Shown: piece after piece, positions 33,685-41,808 of the stretch | How positions within the stretch are numbered: position 1 is the first letter of the stretch | How the letters are laid out: every line of letters starts with the position of its first letter | Origin: an uncultured Rhizobiaceae group bacterium | GTDB taxonomy: Bacteria; Pseudomonadota; Alphaproteobacteria; Rhizobiales; Rhizobiaceae | Direction: 5' to 3' | NCBI GenBank assembly: GCA_937930845.1 | Contig: CALHBJ010000004.1 | Span: 124,001-188,000, forward strand | DNA: 64,000 nt | Program-made: the position numbers and the translations under genes | The notes under the pieces: model-generated | Seen by the model: only the letters and a program-made list of their open reading frames with translations | Told to the model about the DNA's origin: nothing | Database searches by the model: none

Positions 33685-35142
33685 ATGGCTAATAACTCTT
33701 CGCTCGGGACTCCCGCGCAATTGCGCGACCCGAACTACACACCACCACTGGCGCAAGCTGTCCCGCTGGGCATTCAGCATGTGCTGGCCATGTTCGTTTC
33801 GAACGTCACTCCGGCAATCATCATTGCCGGTGCTGCTGGTTTCGGCTTCGGCTCCAATTCACCCGATTTCCCGAACCTCATATACATGATCCAAATGTCG
33901 ATGCTGTTTGCGGGTGTCGCCACGCTGTTTCAGACCATCGGGTTTGGTCCTGTTGGTGCGCGTCTGCCCATCGTTCAGGGCACGTCTTTTGCGTTCATTC
34001 CAATCATGATTCCGCTCGTGGCCGGTAAAGGTGTCGATGCCATGGGTGCACTTATGTGTGGTGTCCTTGCTGGCGGTTTGTTCCATGCCTTCCTCGGCTT
34101 GTTTATCGGTAGGATCCGCTTTGCGCTGCCTCCGTTGGTAACCGGTTTGGTTGTTACAATGATTGGTCTGGCACTTGTGAAAGTTGGCATCCAGTATGCT
34201 GCTGGTGGTGTTCCCGCCATGGCTAAACTGAACGCTGCTATTGCTTCGGGCGGAGACTTGTCGGGTCAGGAATACGGTTCGTTGCTCAACTGGGGTATTG
34301 CTCTTCTGGTTGTCGTCGTAACGCTGGCCATCAAATTCTTCACTCGTGGCATTATGTCAGTTGCGGCTGTTCTGATTGGCCTGCTGGTTGGCTATGCCGT
34401 TGCTTACATGCTTGGGATGGTTTCATTCGTGAACGTTGGTCGCGCAGCTGTGTTTGCACTGCCAACTCCATTCAAGTTCGGCTTTGATTTCTCCGTCGCT
34501 GCCATCATCGGTTTCTGCCTGATGTCCTTCATCTCCGCCATCGAGACTGTTGGTGACGTGACTGGTATCACCAAAGGTGGTGCTGGCCGTGAAGCAACTT
34601 CTGAAGAAATTCAGGGCGCAACATTTGCTGATGGTATCGGTACATTCATCTCCGGTCTGTTTGGCGCGCTGCCAAATACGTCATTCTCACAGAACGTGGG
34701 TTTGATTGCGATGACGGGTGTGATGAGCCGCACGGTTGTTACAATTGGCGCATTGTTCCTCATCGCTGCCGGGTTCTTCCCGAAAGTTGGTGCGGTTATT
34801 TCATCTGTTCCAATCGAAGTGCTGGGTGGTGGCGTTATTGTCATGTTCGGCATGGTTGTAGCAGCTGGTATCTCAATGCTGTCCGACGTAAACTGGAACC
34901 GCAGAAACATGATCATCTTCGCGATCTCCATCTCGGTTGGCCTTGGCTTGCAGCTTGAGCCAAATGCATTGTTCTTCCTGCCACCAACGGCAAAAGTTCT
35001 GCTGACATCCGGCTTGCTGCCTGCAGCGTTCCTGGCAATCATCTTGAACCTGGTCTTGCCTGAGGACATCGACGATTCACAGATCGAAGAAGTTTCCGGC
35101 GGCATGCAAGGTCATGGCGAAGGAATGGACAGCAACGGCTAA
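33685..35142 (+). CDS. NCS2-family purine (urate/xanthine) permease
   Basis: The 485-residue protein follows GGGAGG and has about 12-14 membrane segments. AVPLGIQHVLAMFVSNVTPAIIIAGAAG, LPIVQGTSFAFIPIM and FADGIGTFISGLFGALPNTSFSQNVGLI are the NCS2/UraA signatures; the conserved QN lies in SFSQNVG. Context makes it the uptake system for urate or a related purine. Codon use and length are ordinary for the family. Confidence 0.92.
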   Translation: MANNSSLGTPAQLRDPNYTPPLAQAVPLGIQHVLAMFVSNVTPAIIIAGAAGFGFGSNSPDFPNLIYMIQMSMLFAGVATLFQTIGFGPVGARLPIVQGTSFAFIPIMIPLVAGKGVDAMGALMCGVLAGGLFHAFLGLFIGRIRFALPPLVTGLVVTMIGLALVKVGIQYAAGGVPAMAKLNAAIASGGDLSGQEYGSLLNWGIALLVVVVTLAIKFFTRGIMSVAAVLIGLLVGYAVAYMLGMVSFVNVGRAAVFALPTPFKFGFDFSVAAIIGFCLMSFISAIETVGDVTGITKGGAGREATSEEIQGATFADGIGTFISGLFGALPNTSFSQNVGLIAMTGVMSRTVVTIGALFLIAAGFFPKVGAVISSVPIEVLGGGVIVMFGMVVAAGISMLSDVNWNRRNMIIFAISISVGLGLQLEPNALFFLPPTAKVLLTSGLLPAAFLAIILNLVLPEDIDDSQIEEVSGGMQGHGEGMDSNG

Positions 35143-35161
35143 CACAGCGGTTTGCTTAAAT

Positions 35162-35270
35162 CGGTTTTGTAACTGCAAAGTTGCAAAACGGAGGAACTGG
35201 GCGGGGAAAATATTTTCCCGCTCTCTCCCCCCTCCAAGAAGGCTCCGTTGATCCATCACGGGGCCTTCAT
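35162..35270 (+). other. Three hairpins in tandem after the purine permease
   Basis: Stem-loops can be drawn at 35162-35191 (CGGTTTTG with CAAAACGG), 35201-35221 (GCGGGGAAAAT with ATTTTCCCGC) and about 35238-35270 (AAGGC..CCGT with ACGG..GGCCTT). None has a clean T-run. They may end or attenuate transcription between the permease and the ankyrin gene. Confidence 0.5.
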
Positions 35271-35291
35271 CGTTTCAGAAAGGCTATTGGC

Positions 35292-35981
35292 ATGACGAGT
35301 GTTCCGAAGTGTTTCGTCTATCTTGGCGGCCTGTTTTTATCGATATTGTTGACCTTTCCTGCGCTGGGCCAGGTTCCGCCGTCTGCAAGTGAAATTAAGG
35401 ACATGAGTGAACTGCATCAACGGGTGCATGCCGGTGATACAATCGGTGTTGCCAAATTGATTGCCAAAGGTCGTGATTTGGAAAGCGCCGACAAACGAAT
35501 GCGCACCGCCGTGCATATCGCAGCGTTTGCATCGAATGAACAAGTTCTTCGACAGTTGGCGAAAGCTGGTGCTGACTTGAATGCACTTGAGTTCCAAAAA
35601 TACGACATCGTAACGATTGCTGCTGTTGCGAACGATACCGAATTTTTGGCGACAGCATTGGAACTTGGCGCTTCGGCAAAAAACATAACCAGCCTTTATG
35701 ATGGTACAGCTCTGATCGCCGCTGCGCATCTTGGGCATCATGAAGTTGTAAAAATGCTCATTGATGCAGGTGCACCGCTTGATCATGTGAACAATTTGAA
35801 CTGGACCGCTCTGATTGAGTCCGTTGTTCTCGGTGACGGTGGTGAAAACCATGTCAAATCAGCGCGTCATCTCGTAGAAGCAGGGGCAAATAAATCCATC
35901 ACTGACGGCAATGGTGTTTCGCCGCTAGAACACGCAATAAACCGCAACTACGAAACCATGATCGAGGTTTTGTCCAAGTAG
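35292..35981 (+). CDS. Exported ankyrin-repeat protein
   Basis: The start at 35292 gives 229 residues with a signal peptide (FVYLGGLFLSILLTFPALG). About five ankyrin repeats follow, visible as ELHQRVHAGDTIGVAKLIAKG, TAVHIAAFASNEQVLRQLAKAG, TALIAAAHLGHHEVVKMLIDAG and SPLEHAINRNYETMIEVL. Likely a periplasmic protein-binding scaffold; partner unknown. It sits between the purine permease and a RidA gene on the same strand. Confidence 0.85.
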   Translation: MTSVPKCFVYLGGLFLSILLTFPALGQVPPSASEIKDMSELHQRVHAGDTIGVAKLIAKGRDLESADKRMRTAVHIAAFASNEQVLRQLAKAGADLNALEFQKYDIVTIAAVANDTEFLATALELGASAKNITSLYDGTALIAAAHLGHHEVVKMLIDAGAPLDHVNNLNWTALIESVVLGDGGENHVKSARHLVEAGANKSITDGNGVSPLEHAINRNYETMIEVLSK

Positions 35982-36024
35982 GCTGTTTTGATGTTCTGTG
36001 CCCAAATAAATCGGAGAGAAATCT

Positions 36025-36372
36025 ATGATCCAACGTATTCATACAGGCGAGCGCAGCAGCAAGATCGTCAAATATAATGGTGTTGTTTATCTAACAGGTC
36101 AGGTGGGTGGTACCGAAGGTGACATCACCGTTCAGACCAAAGAATGCCTGTCACGGGTCGAGGCACTACTCGATGAAGCCGGTTCTTCCAAAGAGAAAAT
36201 GCTGCAAGTTGAAATATGGCTCGCTGACATGACAGACTTCGCTGCAATGAACGAGGTCTGGAATGCATGGGTGCCAGAGGGTCATGCGCCGGCTCGCGCT
36301 TGCGGCCGGGTCGAAATGGCAAGACCACAGTTGAAGATCGAAATGATCGTCACTGCTGCTTACGACGACTAG
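36025..36372 (+). CDS. RidA/YjgF family protein linked to purine breakdown
   Basis: The 115-residue protein has VVYLTGQVGGTEGDITVQTKECLSRVEALLDEAGSS, MLQVEIWLADM and the C-terminal APARACGRVEMARPQLKIEMIVTAA. The Arg in PARAC is the carboxylate-binding Arg of active RidA proteins, so enamine/imine deaminase activity is plausible. It may clear the imine made by the nearby BHA cycle (iminosuccinate) or act in purine breakdown; both ideas come from position only. Confidence 0.87.
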   Translation: MIQRIHTGERSSKIVKYNGVVYLTGQVGGTEGDITVQTKECLSRVEALLDEAGSSKEKMLQVEIWLADMTDFAAMNEVWNAWVPEGHAPARACGRVEMARPQLKIEMIVTAAYDD

Positions 36373-36377
36373 AAAAA

Positions 36378-36413
36378 GAGGCGCATTTCCAGCCAGGAAA
36401 CGCGCCTTTTTTA
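36378..36413 (+). terminator. Terminator after the RidA gene
   Basis: AGGCGCATTTCC pairs with GGAAACGCGCCT around a 5-nt loop with one mismatch, followed by TTTTTT. It begins a few bases past the RidA stop. Confidence 0.85.
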
Positions 36414-36668
36414 CATTAGAGCAGGAAGTAAGATTTATCGCTCTCCGCTTTCAACGAAGGGACAGCGGAGGCTTTTGATTTTGCCTTGCCGGCTGACACT
36501 TGAGGCTCGGATCTGGTCGGCTTTTGGGCGAGGCCATTGAAAAATTGAATTGTGAACATGGGGCTGAAACCTTTTGTTTTCATTGTTTTCTTTCCGATAT
36601 CTATATCATGGAAAAGTGAAAACAGATGTACTCATTTGCCATATGAGACATGCGTTCCCGCCATAGCT

Positions 36669-37187
36669 TCAGGCGCGTTTGAGCCACAGCAGAACGTCGC
36701 TGGCATTTTGTTCAGGAGAGGGGATCGGATGAAATATCTTTTCGATTTTCCCATTTCTAATAATCAATGTCAGCCGTTTATATAGCTCCATTCCTCCCGC
36801 TTTGAATGTCGGTAGCATCAGGTCGCTTTTGAGAAGCAAACCCTCATCACTAATGATTGGGAAGGGTAAGTGGAGGCGCTGGACCAGCTCTGTGTGATAT
36901 TCCACGCTTTGGGTCGAGAGCCCGAAAACTTGATCTGCACCAGCTTCTTTCAATTCTGTGTAGTGATCGCGAAAGCCGCAGCTTTGAGGCGTGCAGCCGC
37001 GCGCACCTGGAATGGCATCCCATCCTTCGATGGGCTTGCCAATCGGCGGGCTGGTGCGGGGATAGACATAGACGATTATCGTGCCGCTCAGCTTTGAAAA
37101 ATTAACCGTATCGTTTGCTGTGGTGGGAAATTCCTGATCCGGCAAAAGCACATTCTTGATATGTGGCACCAGTCGCTCATCAGACAT
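36669..37187 (-). CDS. Peroxiredoxin (AhpC/TSA, Bcp-like)
   Basis: From the start at 37187 (or 37193) the protein has about 172 residues. It shows IIVYVYPRTSPPIGKPIEGWDAIPGARGCTPQSCGFRDHY: the peroxidatic Cys is in GCTPQSC, with a resolving Cys five residues later. The loop before it is about 14 residues longer than in Bcp (YPKDDTPGCT), a variant known in Proteobacteria. The start lies inside the 3' end of bhcD, so it is the last gene of the bhc operon by position. It may guard PLP enzymes or the imine reductase against oxidation; inference only. Confidence 0.82.
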   Translation of the reverse strand: MSDERLVPHIKNVLLPDQEFPTTANDTVNFSKLSGTIIVYVYPRTSPPIGKPIEGWDAIPGARGCTPQSCGFRDHYTELKEAGADQVFGLSTQSVEYHTELVQRLHLPFPIISDEGLLLKSDLMLPTFKAGGMELYKRLTLIIRNGKIEKIFHPIPSPEQNASDVLLWLKRA

Positions 37188-38145
37188 CGACATCAATCGC
37201 TTTGCCTTGTGCAATTGCCAGTTCGACAGCAGCTGCTGCGCAGGCAAGATCTTGCAGGCCAACGCCGGTTCCGTCGAAAAGTGTGATTTCGTCTGCTGAC
37301 GTGCGGCCCTTGTGGTCACCGTTTATCGCAGCGCCGAGTGGGGTGATGTCGTTTTTCTTTATCGCGCCTGATTTAATAGCATGTTGGCATTCGCCGATGG
37401 AGATGGATTGCGCCACCTCGTCAGTGAACAGAGTTGCTTTCTCGATGAGATCAACGCCGACCTCTTGTTTGCCAACGGTATCCGTTCCCATGCAGGCGAG
37501 GTGGGTGCCGGGGCTGACGTGATCAGCAATCAGAGTTGCATCAAAAGATGAGGTGATGGTTATGATAACGTCAGCCTCTTTCATGCCATCCAACTCCACC
37601 GCTTCAAATGGTAAGCCCGCTTCTTTGGCGACTTCTTCAAGGTTGGGAAGCATTTCAGGGTGGAGGTTCCAGCCAATGACCTTTTCAAAGTTGCGATGCT
37701 CCAGTGCCGTACGTAGCTGGAACTTTGCCTGATGGCCCGCGCCGATCATGCCGATAACTTTGGCATCTTCTCTCGCCAGATGCTTGATCGAGACCGACGA
37801 TGCCGCAGCCGTGCGCAGAGCAGTCAGAAGGTTGCCGCCAACCATGGCGCTCACACGGCCCGTATCGGGATCAAACAGGAACACTGTGGATTGGTGGTTG
37901 ATGATGTTGTGGCTCTCAAGATTGTTAGGCCAGTAACCGCCAGCTTTGAGACCCAGCGCCATGCCTGCTTTGTCGAACCCGCCTTTAAATCCATAGAGCG
38001 CATCTACATGGCCAATGGCTTCACGGATGACAGGAAAGTTGTAAGCATCGCCCCGAGCCATAGCGGCAAACACGTTCTCCACAGCATCAAAGGCTGCTTC
38101 GGGCGTGACAAGAGAGGCAATTTCACTTTCGGGAACAATAATCAT
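37180..38145 (-). CDS. bhcD: Iminosuccinate reductase BhcD
   Basis: The 321-residue protein belongs to the ornithine cyclodeaminase / mu-crystallin family (GGNLLTALRTAAASSVSIKHLA, then the NAD fold IGMIGAGHQAKFQL, and late GTDTVGKQEVG, GAAINGDHKGRTSADEITLFDGTGVGLQD). Immediate linkage to bhcC, bhcB and bhcA identifies it as BhcD, which reduces iminosuccinate to L-aspartate with NADH. A strong stem-loop lies between bhcC and bhcD. Confidence 0.92.
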   Translation of the reverse strand: MIIVPESEIASLVTPEAAFDAVENVFAAMARGDAYNFPVIREAIGHVDALYGFKGGFDKAGMALGLKAGGYWPNNLESHNIINHQSTVFLFDPDTGRVSAMVGGNLLTALRTAAASSVSIKHLAREDAKVIGMIGAGHQAKFQLRTALEHRNFEKVIGWNLHPEMLPNLEEVAKEAGLPFEAVELDGMKEADVIITITSSFDATLIADHVSPGTHLACMGTDTVGKQEVGVDLIEKATLFTDEVAQSISIGECQHAIKSGAIKKNDITPLGAAINGDHKGRTSADEITLFDGTGVGLQDLACAAAAVELAIAQGKAIDVDV

Positions 38146-38179
38146 CAGAGCATTCGCTTTTCACTTGGAGCAATGGTGC

Positions 38180-38200
38180 GGGGCGCTGCTTGAGCGCCCC
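38180..38200 (-). other. Stem-loop between bhcC and bhcD
   Basis: GGGGCGCT (38180-38187) and AGCGCCCC (38193-38200) pair perfectly with a 5-nt loop. No T-run follows on the minus strand. It could stabilise the upstream bhcABC message or lower bhcD expression. Confidence 0.6.
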
Positions 38201-38213
38201 GTCTTAAATTCAA

Positions 38214-39377
38214 TCAATAGGCTTTACCGCGAGCCGAAACCGGCCAGAGCTTTTCCACCCTGCCGTTGCGAACGCCCACATACCAGTCATGGACGTTGCA
38301 GGTTGGGTCACAATGACCGGGAACGAGCTTGAGTTTGTCGTTCACCTTCAGCACTCCGTCAGGGTCGGACACAACGCCATGTTCATCAGAACATTTTACG
38401 TATTCCACATCGTCACGACCATAAACGGTGGGCAGGCCGGAATCGACGGACTGGGCTTTCAAGCCTGCGTCGACGATGGCTTTGTCGGCTTTCGCATGGC
38501 TCATGACAGAGGTGAGAATGAACAGGGCGTTTTCCCATTCGTTCTCGTCAATACGCTTGCCTTCTTTATCCAAGATGCGGCCGTAATCGGCATCCATGAA
38601 TGCGTAAGAACCACACTGTAATTCGTTGAACACACCTGAATTGCTCTCGAAGTAGTAGCTTCCAGTGCCACCGCCACCGACAATATCGCATTCCAGACCT
38701 TCAGTCTTCAGGCCTTCGACGGCATTGCGCACCATGTCGATGGCAATATCTGTCTTGGCCTTGCGGTCGTTATAGGAACCCATGTGCTGCATCGCACCCT
38801 GATAGGCTTGGATGCCAGCGAATTTCAGGTTTTCTGCTTCATCGATTGCCTTGGCGATCTTGACCACTTCTTCGGTGGTCAACACTCCGCAACGGCCTGC
38901 ACCGCAGTCGATTTCAACGAGGCACTCAATTTCTGTGCCGTGTTTTTGCGCAGCAGCGGAAAGATCGGCAATATTATCGATGTCGTCAACGCAACAGATT
39001 GTACGCGCGCCCAGTTTTGGCATCCGTGCGAGGCGATCTATCTTTTCCGGCTGGCGCACTTGGTTGGACACCAGCACGTCCTTGATGCCGCCACGGGCAA
39101 ATACTTCAGCTTCGGAAACTTTCTGACAACAAACTCCCACGGAACCGCCGAGTGCTTCCTGCAGCAAGGCAACATCAACCGACTTGTGCATTTTTCCGTG
39201 CACGCGATGGCGCATGCCGTGTTTTGTTGCGTAGTCGCCCATCTTTTTTATGTTGCGCTCCAACGCATCGAGATCGAGCACAAGGCAGGGGGTTTGGATG
39301 TCTTTTTCGTCCATGCCCATTCTGGCTGGGATGTTGAATCCAACTTCGAATTCGTTGTTTCCGGTCATAACGTTCAT
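38214..39377 (-). CDS. bhcC: Beta-hydroxyaspartate aldolase BhcC
   Basis: The start at 39377 gives 387 residues of the D-threonine-aldolase-like (DSD1) PLP fold. RHRVHGKMHKS near residue 58 holds the PLP Lys; GVCCQKVSEAEVFARGGIKDVLVSNQ and QAYQGAMQHMGSY follow. GHCDPTCNVHDWYVGVRNGRVEKLWPV near the end has the metal-binding H-x-D-x-x-C region. It joins glycine and glyoxylate to beta-hydroxyaspartate. It lies between bhcB and bhcD. Confidence 0.93.
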   Translation of the reverse strand: MNVMTGNNEFEVGFNIPARMGMDEKDIQTPCLVLDLDALERNIKKMGDYATKHGMRHRVHGKMHKSVDVALLQEALGGSVGVCCQKVSEAEVFARGGIKDVLVSNQVRQPEKIDRLARMPKLGARTICCVDDIDNIADLSAAAQKHGTEIECLVEIDCGAGRCGVLTTEEVVKIAKAIDEAENLKFAGIQAYQGAMQHMGSYNDRKAKTDIAIDMVRNAVEGLKTEGLECDIVGGGGTGSYYFESNSGVFNELQCGSYAFMDADYGRILDKEGKRIDENEWENALFILTSVMSHAKADKAIVDAGLKAQSVDSGLPTVYGRDDVEYVKCSDEHGVVSDPDGVLKVNDKLKLVPGHCDPTCNVHDWYVGVRNGRVEKLWPVSARGKAY

Positions 39378-39429
39378 GGGTGATTTCCTTCGGTATGAGA
39401 ATGGGGGCTGCAGCGGGTTCCGTGCGAAA

Positions 39430-40413
39430 TTACATCCAGGGCAGCTTCTTGAGATCGACATTGCCGCCCGTAATGACCACGCCAATGCGTTGTCCCGCGA
39501 ACAGTTCTTTGTTCTTGATGATGGTTGCCAGCGGCACCGCGCAGCTTGGCTCCATGACGATTTTCATCCGCTGCCAGGTGAGGTACATGGCGTCGATGAT
39601 CTCTTGTTCGGAGGCGAGCAGGATGTCGGAAACATGGTTGCGGACGAAATGCCAGGTGAGATTTTTCAGCGGCACTTTAAGACCGTCCGCAATGGTCACA
39701 GGCGTATCGTCAGCGATGATCTGGCCAGACTTGAATGACTGGTAGGCATCATCGGCGGTCTCCGGTTCTGCTGCAAAAATTTTCGTGTTCGGCGCTATGT
39801 TCGACATGGTCAGACAAGTGCCTGAAATCATCCCGCCGCCGCCGATAGGGGCGATAATGGCATCCAATTCTCCCACCTGCTCATGCATCTCTTTTGAGCA
39901 TGTTGCCTGACCCGCAATTACGCGGGGGTCGTTGTAAGGGTGCACAAAGTCGGCCCCGGACTTTGCGACAACATCGGCGAAAACCTGTTCACGTGACGTG
40001 GTGCTTGGTTCGCACTCAACGACAGTTGCGCCATAGCCGCGCATGGCTTCTTTTTTGGCTTCCGGGGCAGTGCGCGGCACGACAACAGAGACGGGGATGC
40101 CGCGGCGTCCGGCGGCATAGGAAAGACATAGGCCGTGATTGCCAGATGAATGAGTGGCAACACCTTTTGCAGCCGCTTCATCTGAAAGACCAAAGACGGC
40201 ATTTGATGCGCCACGGGCTTTGAAAGCCCCCGCTTTTTGCAGATTTTCACATTTGAAAAACAATTCTGCGCCAGTCAGTTCGTTCATGAATTCGCTGGTC
40301 AAAATGGGCGTGCGGTGAATGTGGGGCTCGATGCGTTTGTGTGCAGCCTCGACATCTTCATAAGTTGGGATGATGGACGGATCGAGATCCGGCTCGTTTG
40401 CTGGCTCGTTCAT
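39430..40413 (-). CDS. bhcB: Beta-hydroxyaspartate dehydratase BhcB
   Basis: The 327-residue protein is a fold-type-II PLP lyase of the serine/threonine dehydratase family. KCENLQKAGAFKARGA carries the PLP Lys, and IAPIGGGGMISGTCL is the phosphate-binding glycine loop. It removes water from beta-hydroxyaspartate to give iminosuccinate, handed to BhcD. Its start overlaps the stop of bhcA by 4 nt. Confidence 0.92.
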   Translation of the reverse strand: MNEPANEPDLDPSIIPTYEDVEAAHKRIEPHIHRTPILTSEFMNELTGAELFFKCENLQKAGAFKARGASNAVFGLSDEAAAKGVATHSSGNHGLCLSYAAGRRGIPVSVVVPRTAPEAKKEAMRGYGATVVECEPSTTSREQVFADVVAKSGADFVHPYNDPRVIAGQATCSKEMHEQVGELDAIIAPIGGGGMISGTCLTMSNIAPNTKIFAAEPETADDAYQSFKSGQIIADDTPVTIADGLKVPLKNLTWHFVRNHVSDILLASEQEIIDAMYLTWQRMKIVMEPSCAVPLATIIKNKELFAGQRIGVVITGGNVDLKKLPWM

Positions 40414-41609
40414 GCTGCATCCTTTAGAGGCGACAATTTTTCGGCTTCGTTCTTGCGGAAATATTCCTGGGCCGCAGCCACGCCGGAACCCGCTGCGATT
40501 GGGAATTTGAGATCACGCATGGTCATTTCTGCGGCCGAAAGACCGGAGCAAACCATTACATCCGTCAGCATGCCCAAGTGACCGATCCGGAACACTTTGC
40601 CAGCCACTTCACCAAGGCCAACGCCAAAGGCGACGCCGTATTTTTCAGCGGCATGGGTGACGAATTTCGTGCCGTCGAATTTCGCAGGAACTACAACGGC
40701 GCTTACAGTGTCGGAGTATAAATCAGGCGAATTGGCGCATAGTTTCAAACCCCAGGCTGAAACGGCTTCGCGGACACCTTGGGCCAGGCGGTGGTGGCGA
40801 GCAAAGACGTTCTCAAGCCCTTCGTTTTCCAACATGCCGATCGCATGATTTAGTCCACGGATGAGCTGCACCGGCGGCGTATAGGGAAAACCGCCTGCAG
40901 CATTTGTGTTGAGCATGTCGCGGAAGTCGAAGAAGGTGCGGGGCAGCTTGGCGGTTTCCATTGCGGCCAGTGCTTTTGGGCTTACGCCCAGAATTGCCAG
41001 GCCAGGCGGCAGCATGAAACCTTTTTGCGAACCGGTGATGGCAATGTCGACGCCCCATTCGTCCATGCGGAAATCCATGGAGGCAATGGAGCTGACGCCA
41101 TCGACCAGCAGCATGGCAGGGTGCTTGGCTTTGGTTAGCAATTCACGCACGGCGGCGATATCTGATTTAACGCCAGTGGCCGTCTCGTTGTGGGTCACCA
41201 TCACGGCTTTAATGTCTTGATCGCGGTCGCCATAAAGCGCAGCAGCGTATGCATCCAACGGGACACCTTTGCCCCATTTCGCCTCAACAATAATGACTTT
41301 CAGCCCGTGACGTTGGCACATATCGATCCAGCGATGCGAGAACATGCCCCAACGGCCGATCAATACCTTGTCCCCAGGTGAGAGCGTGTTCGTGATCGCT
41401 GCTTCCCATGCGCCGGTTCCGGTTGACGGAAAGATGAGCGCTTCAGCAGTTGTGGTCTTCAAGATGCGTTTCACACCGGCCAGGGCAGGTTGAAACATTT
41501 CGTTGAAGACCGAAGAGCGATGGTCGATTGTTCCAAAGTCAATCTCGCGACGCAGTTCGTCTGGAATATTGGTTGGGCCTGGGATAAAGACCGGATTTTG
41601 CATCGACAT
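40410..41609 (-). CDS. bhcA: Aspartate-glyoxylate aminotransferase BhcA
   Basis: I chose the start at 41609 because AGGTGA lies six bases before it. The 399-residue protein is a class V aminotransferase (FIPGPTNIPDELRR, FPSTGTGAWEAAITNTLSPGD, VDGVSSIASMDFRMDEWGVD, and the PLP Lys in ITGSQKGFMLPPGLA). It converts glyoxylate and aspartate into glycine and oxaloacetate, the first and last step of the cycle. First gene of bhcABCD, divergent from bhcR. Confidence 0.93.
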   Translation of the reverse strand: MSMQNPVFIPGPTNIPDELRREIDFGTIDHRSSVFNEMFQPALAGVKRILKTTTAEALIFPSTGTGAWEAAITNTLSPGDKVLIGRWGMFSHRWIDMCQRHGLKVIIVEAKWGKGVPLDAYAAALYGDRDQDIKAVMVTHNETATGVKSDIAAVRELLTKAKHPAMLLVDGVSSIASMDFRMDEWGVDIAITGSQKGFMLPPGLAILGVSPKALAAMETAKLPRTFFDFRDMLNTNAAGGFPYTPPVQLIRGLNHAIGMLENEGLENVFARHHRLAQGVREAVSAWGLKLCANSPDLYSDTVSAVVVPAKFDGTKFVTHAAEKYGVAFGVGLGEVAGKVFRIGHLGMLTDVMVCSGLSAAEMTMRDLKFPIAAGSGVAAAQEYFRKNEAEKLSPLKDAA

Positions 41610-41670
41610 TGAGGTCACCTGTGCTTGCTTGCAGGTTTCCAACATCGCAACATAGTTTCAGACAGGCAAT

Positions 41671-41763
41671 TTTTTCGAAAAAGTTTTTCATTTTCGTATT
41701 TCTCATTCAACCATCTGATAATAAATGATTTTACATTTTTCATGGATTGAAATAGATTTTCAA
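41671..41763. promoter_or_regulatory. Palindromes in the bhcA-bhcR divergent promoter region
   Basis: The 199-nt AT-rich gap holds a perfect 12-bp palindrome TTTTTCGAAAAA (41671-41682) overlapping GAAAAA-g-TTTTTC (41677-41689). It also holds TTGAAA-tagat-TTTCAA (41747-41763). Either could be a BhcR operator; IclR proteins bind short palindromes like these. Confidence 0.5.
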
Positions 41764-41808
41764 AAATCTTGATAAAGACTATCTTGAATGTGTTGCAAGC
41801 GGTGAAAA

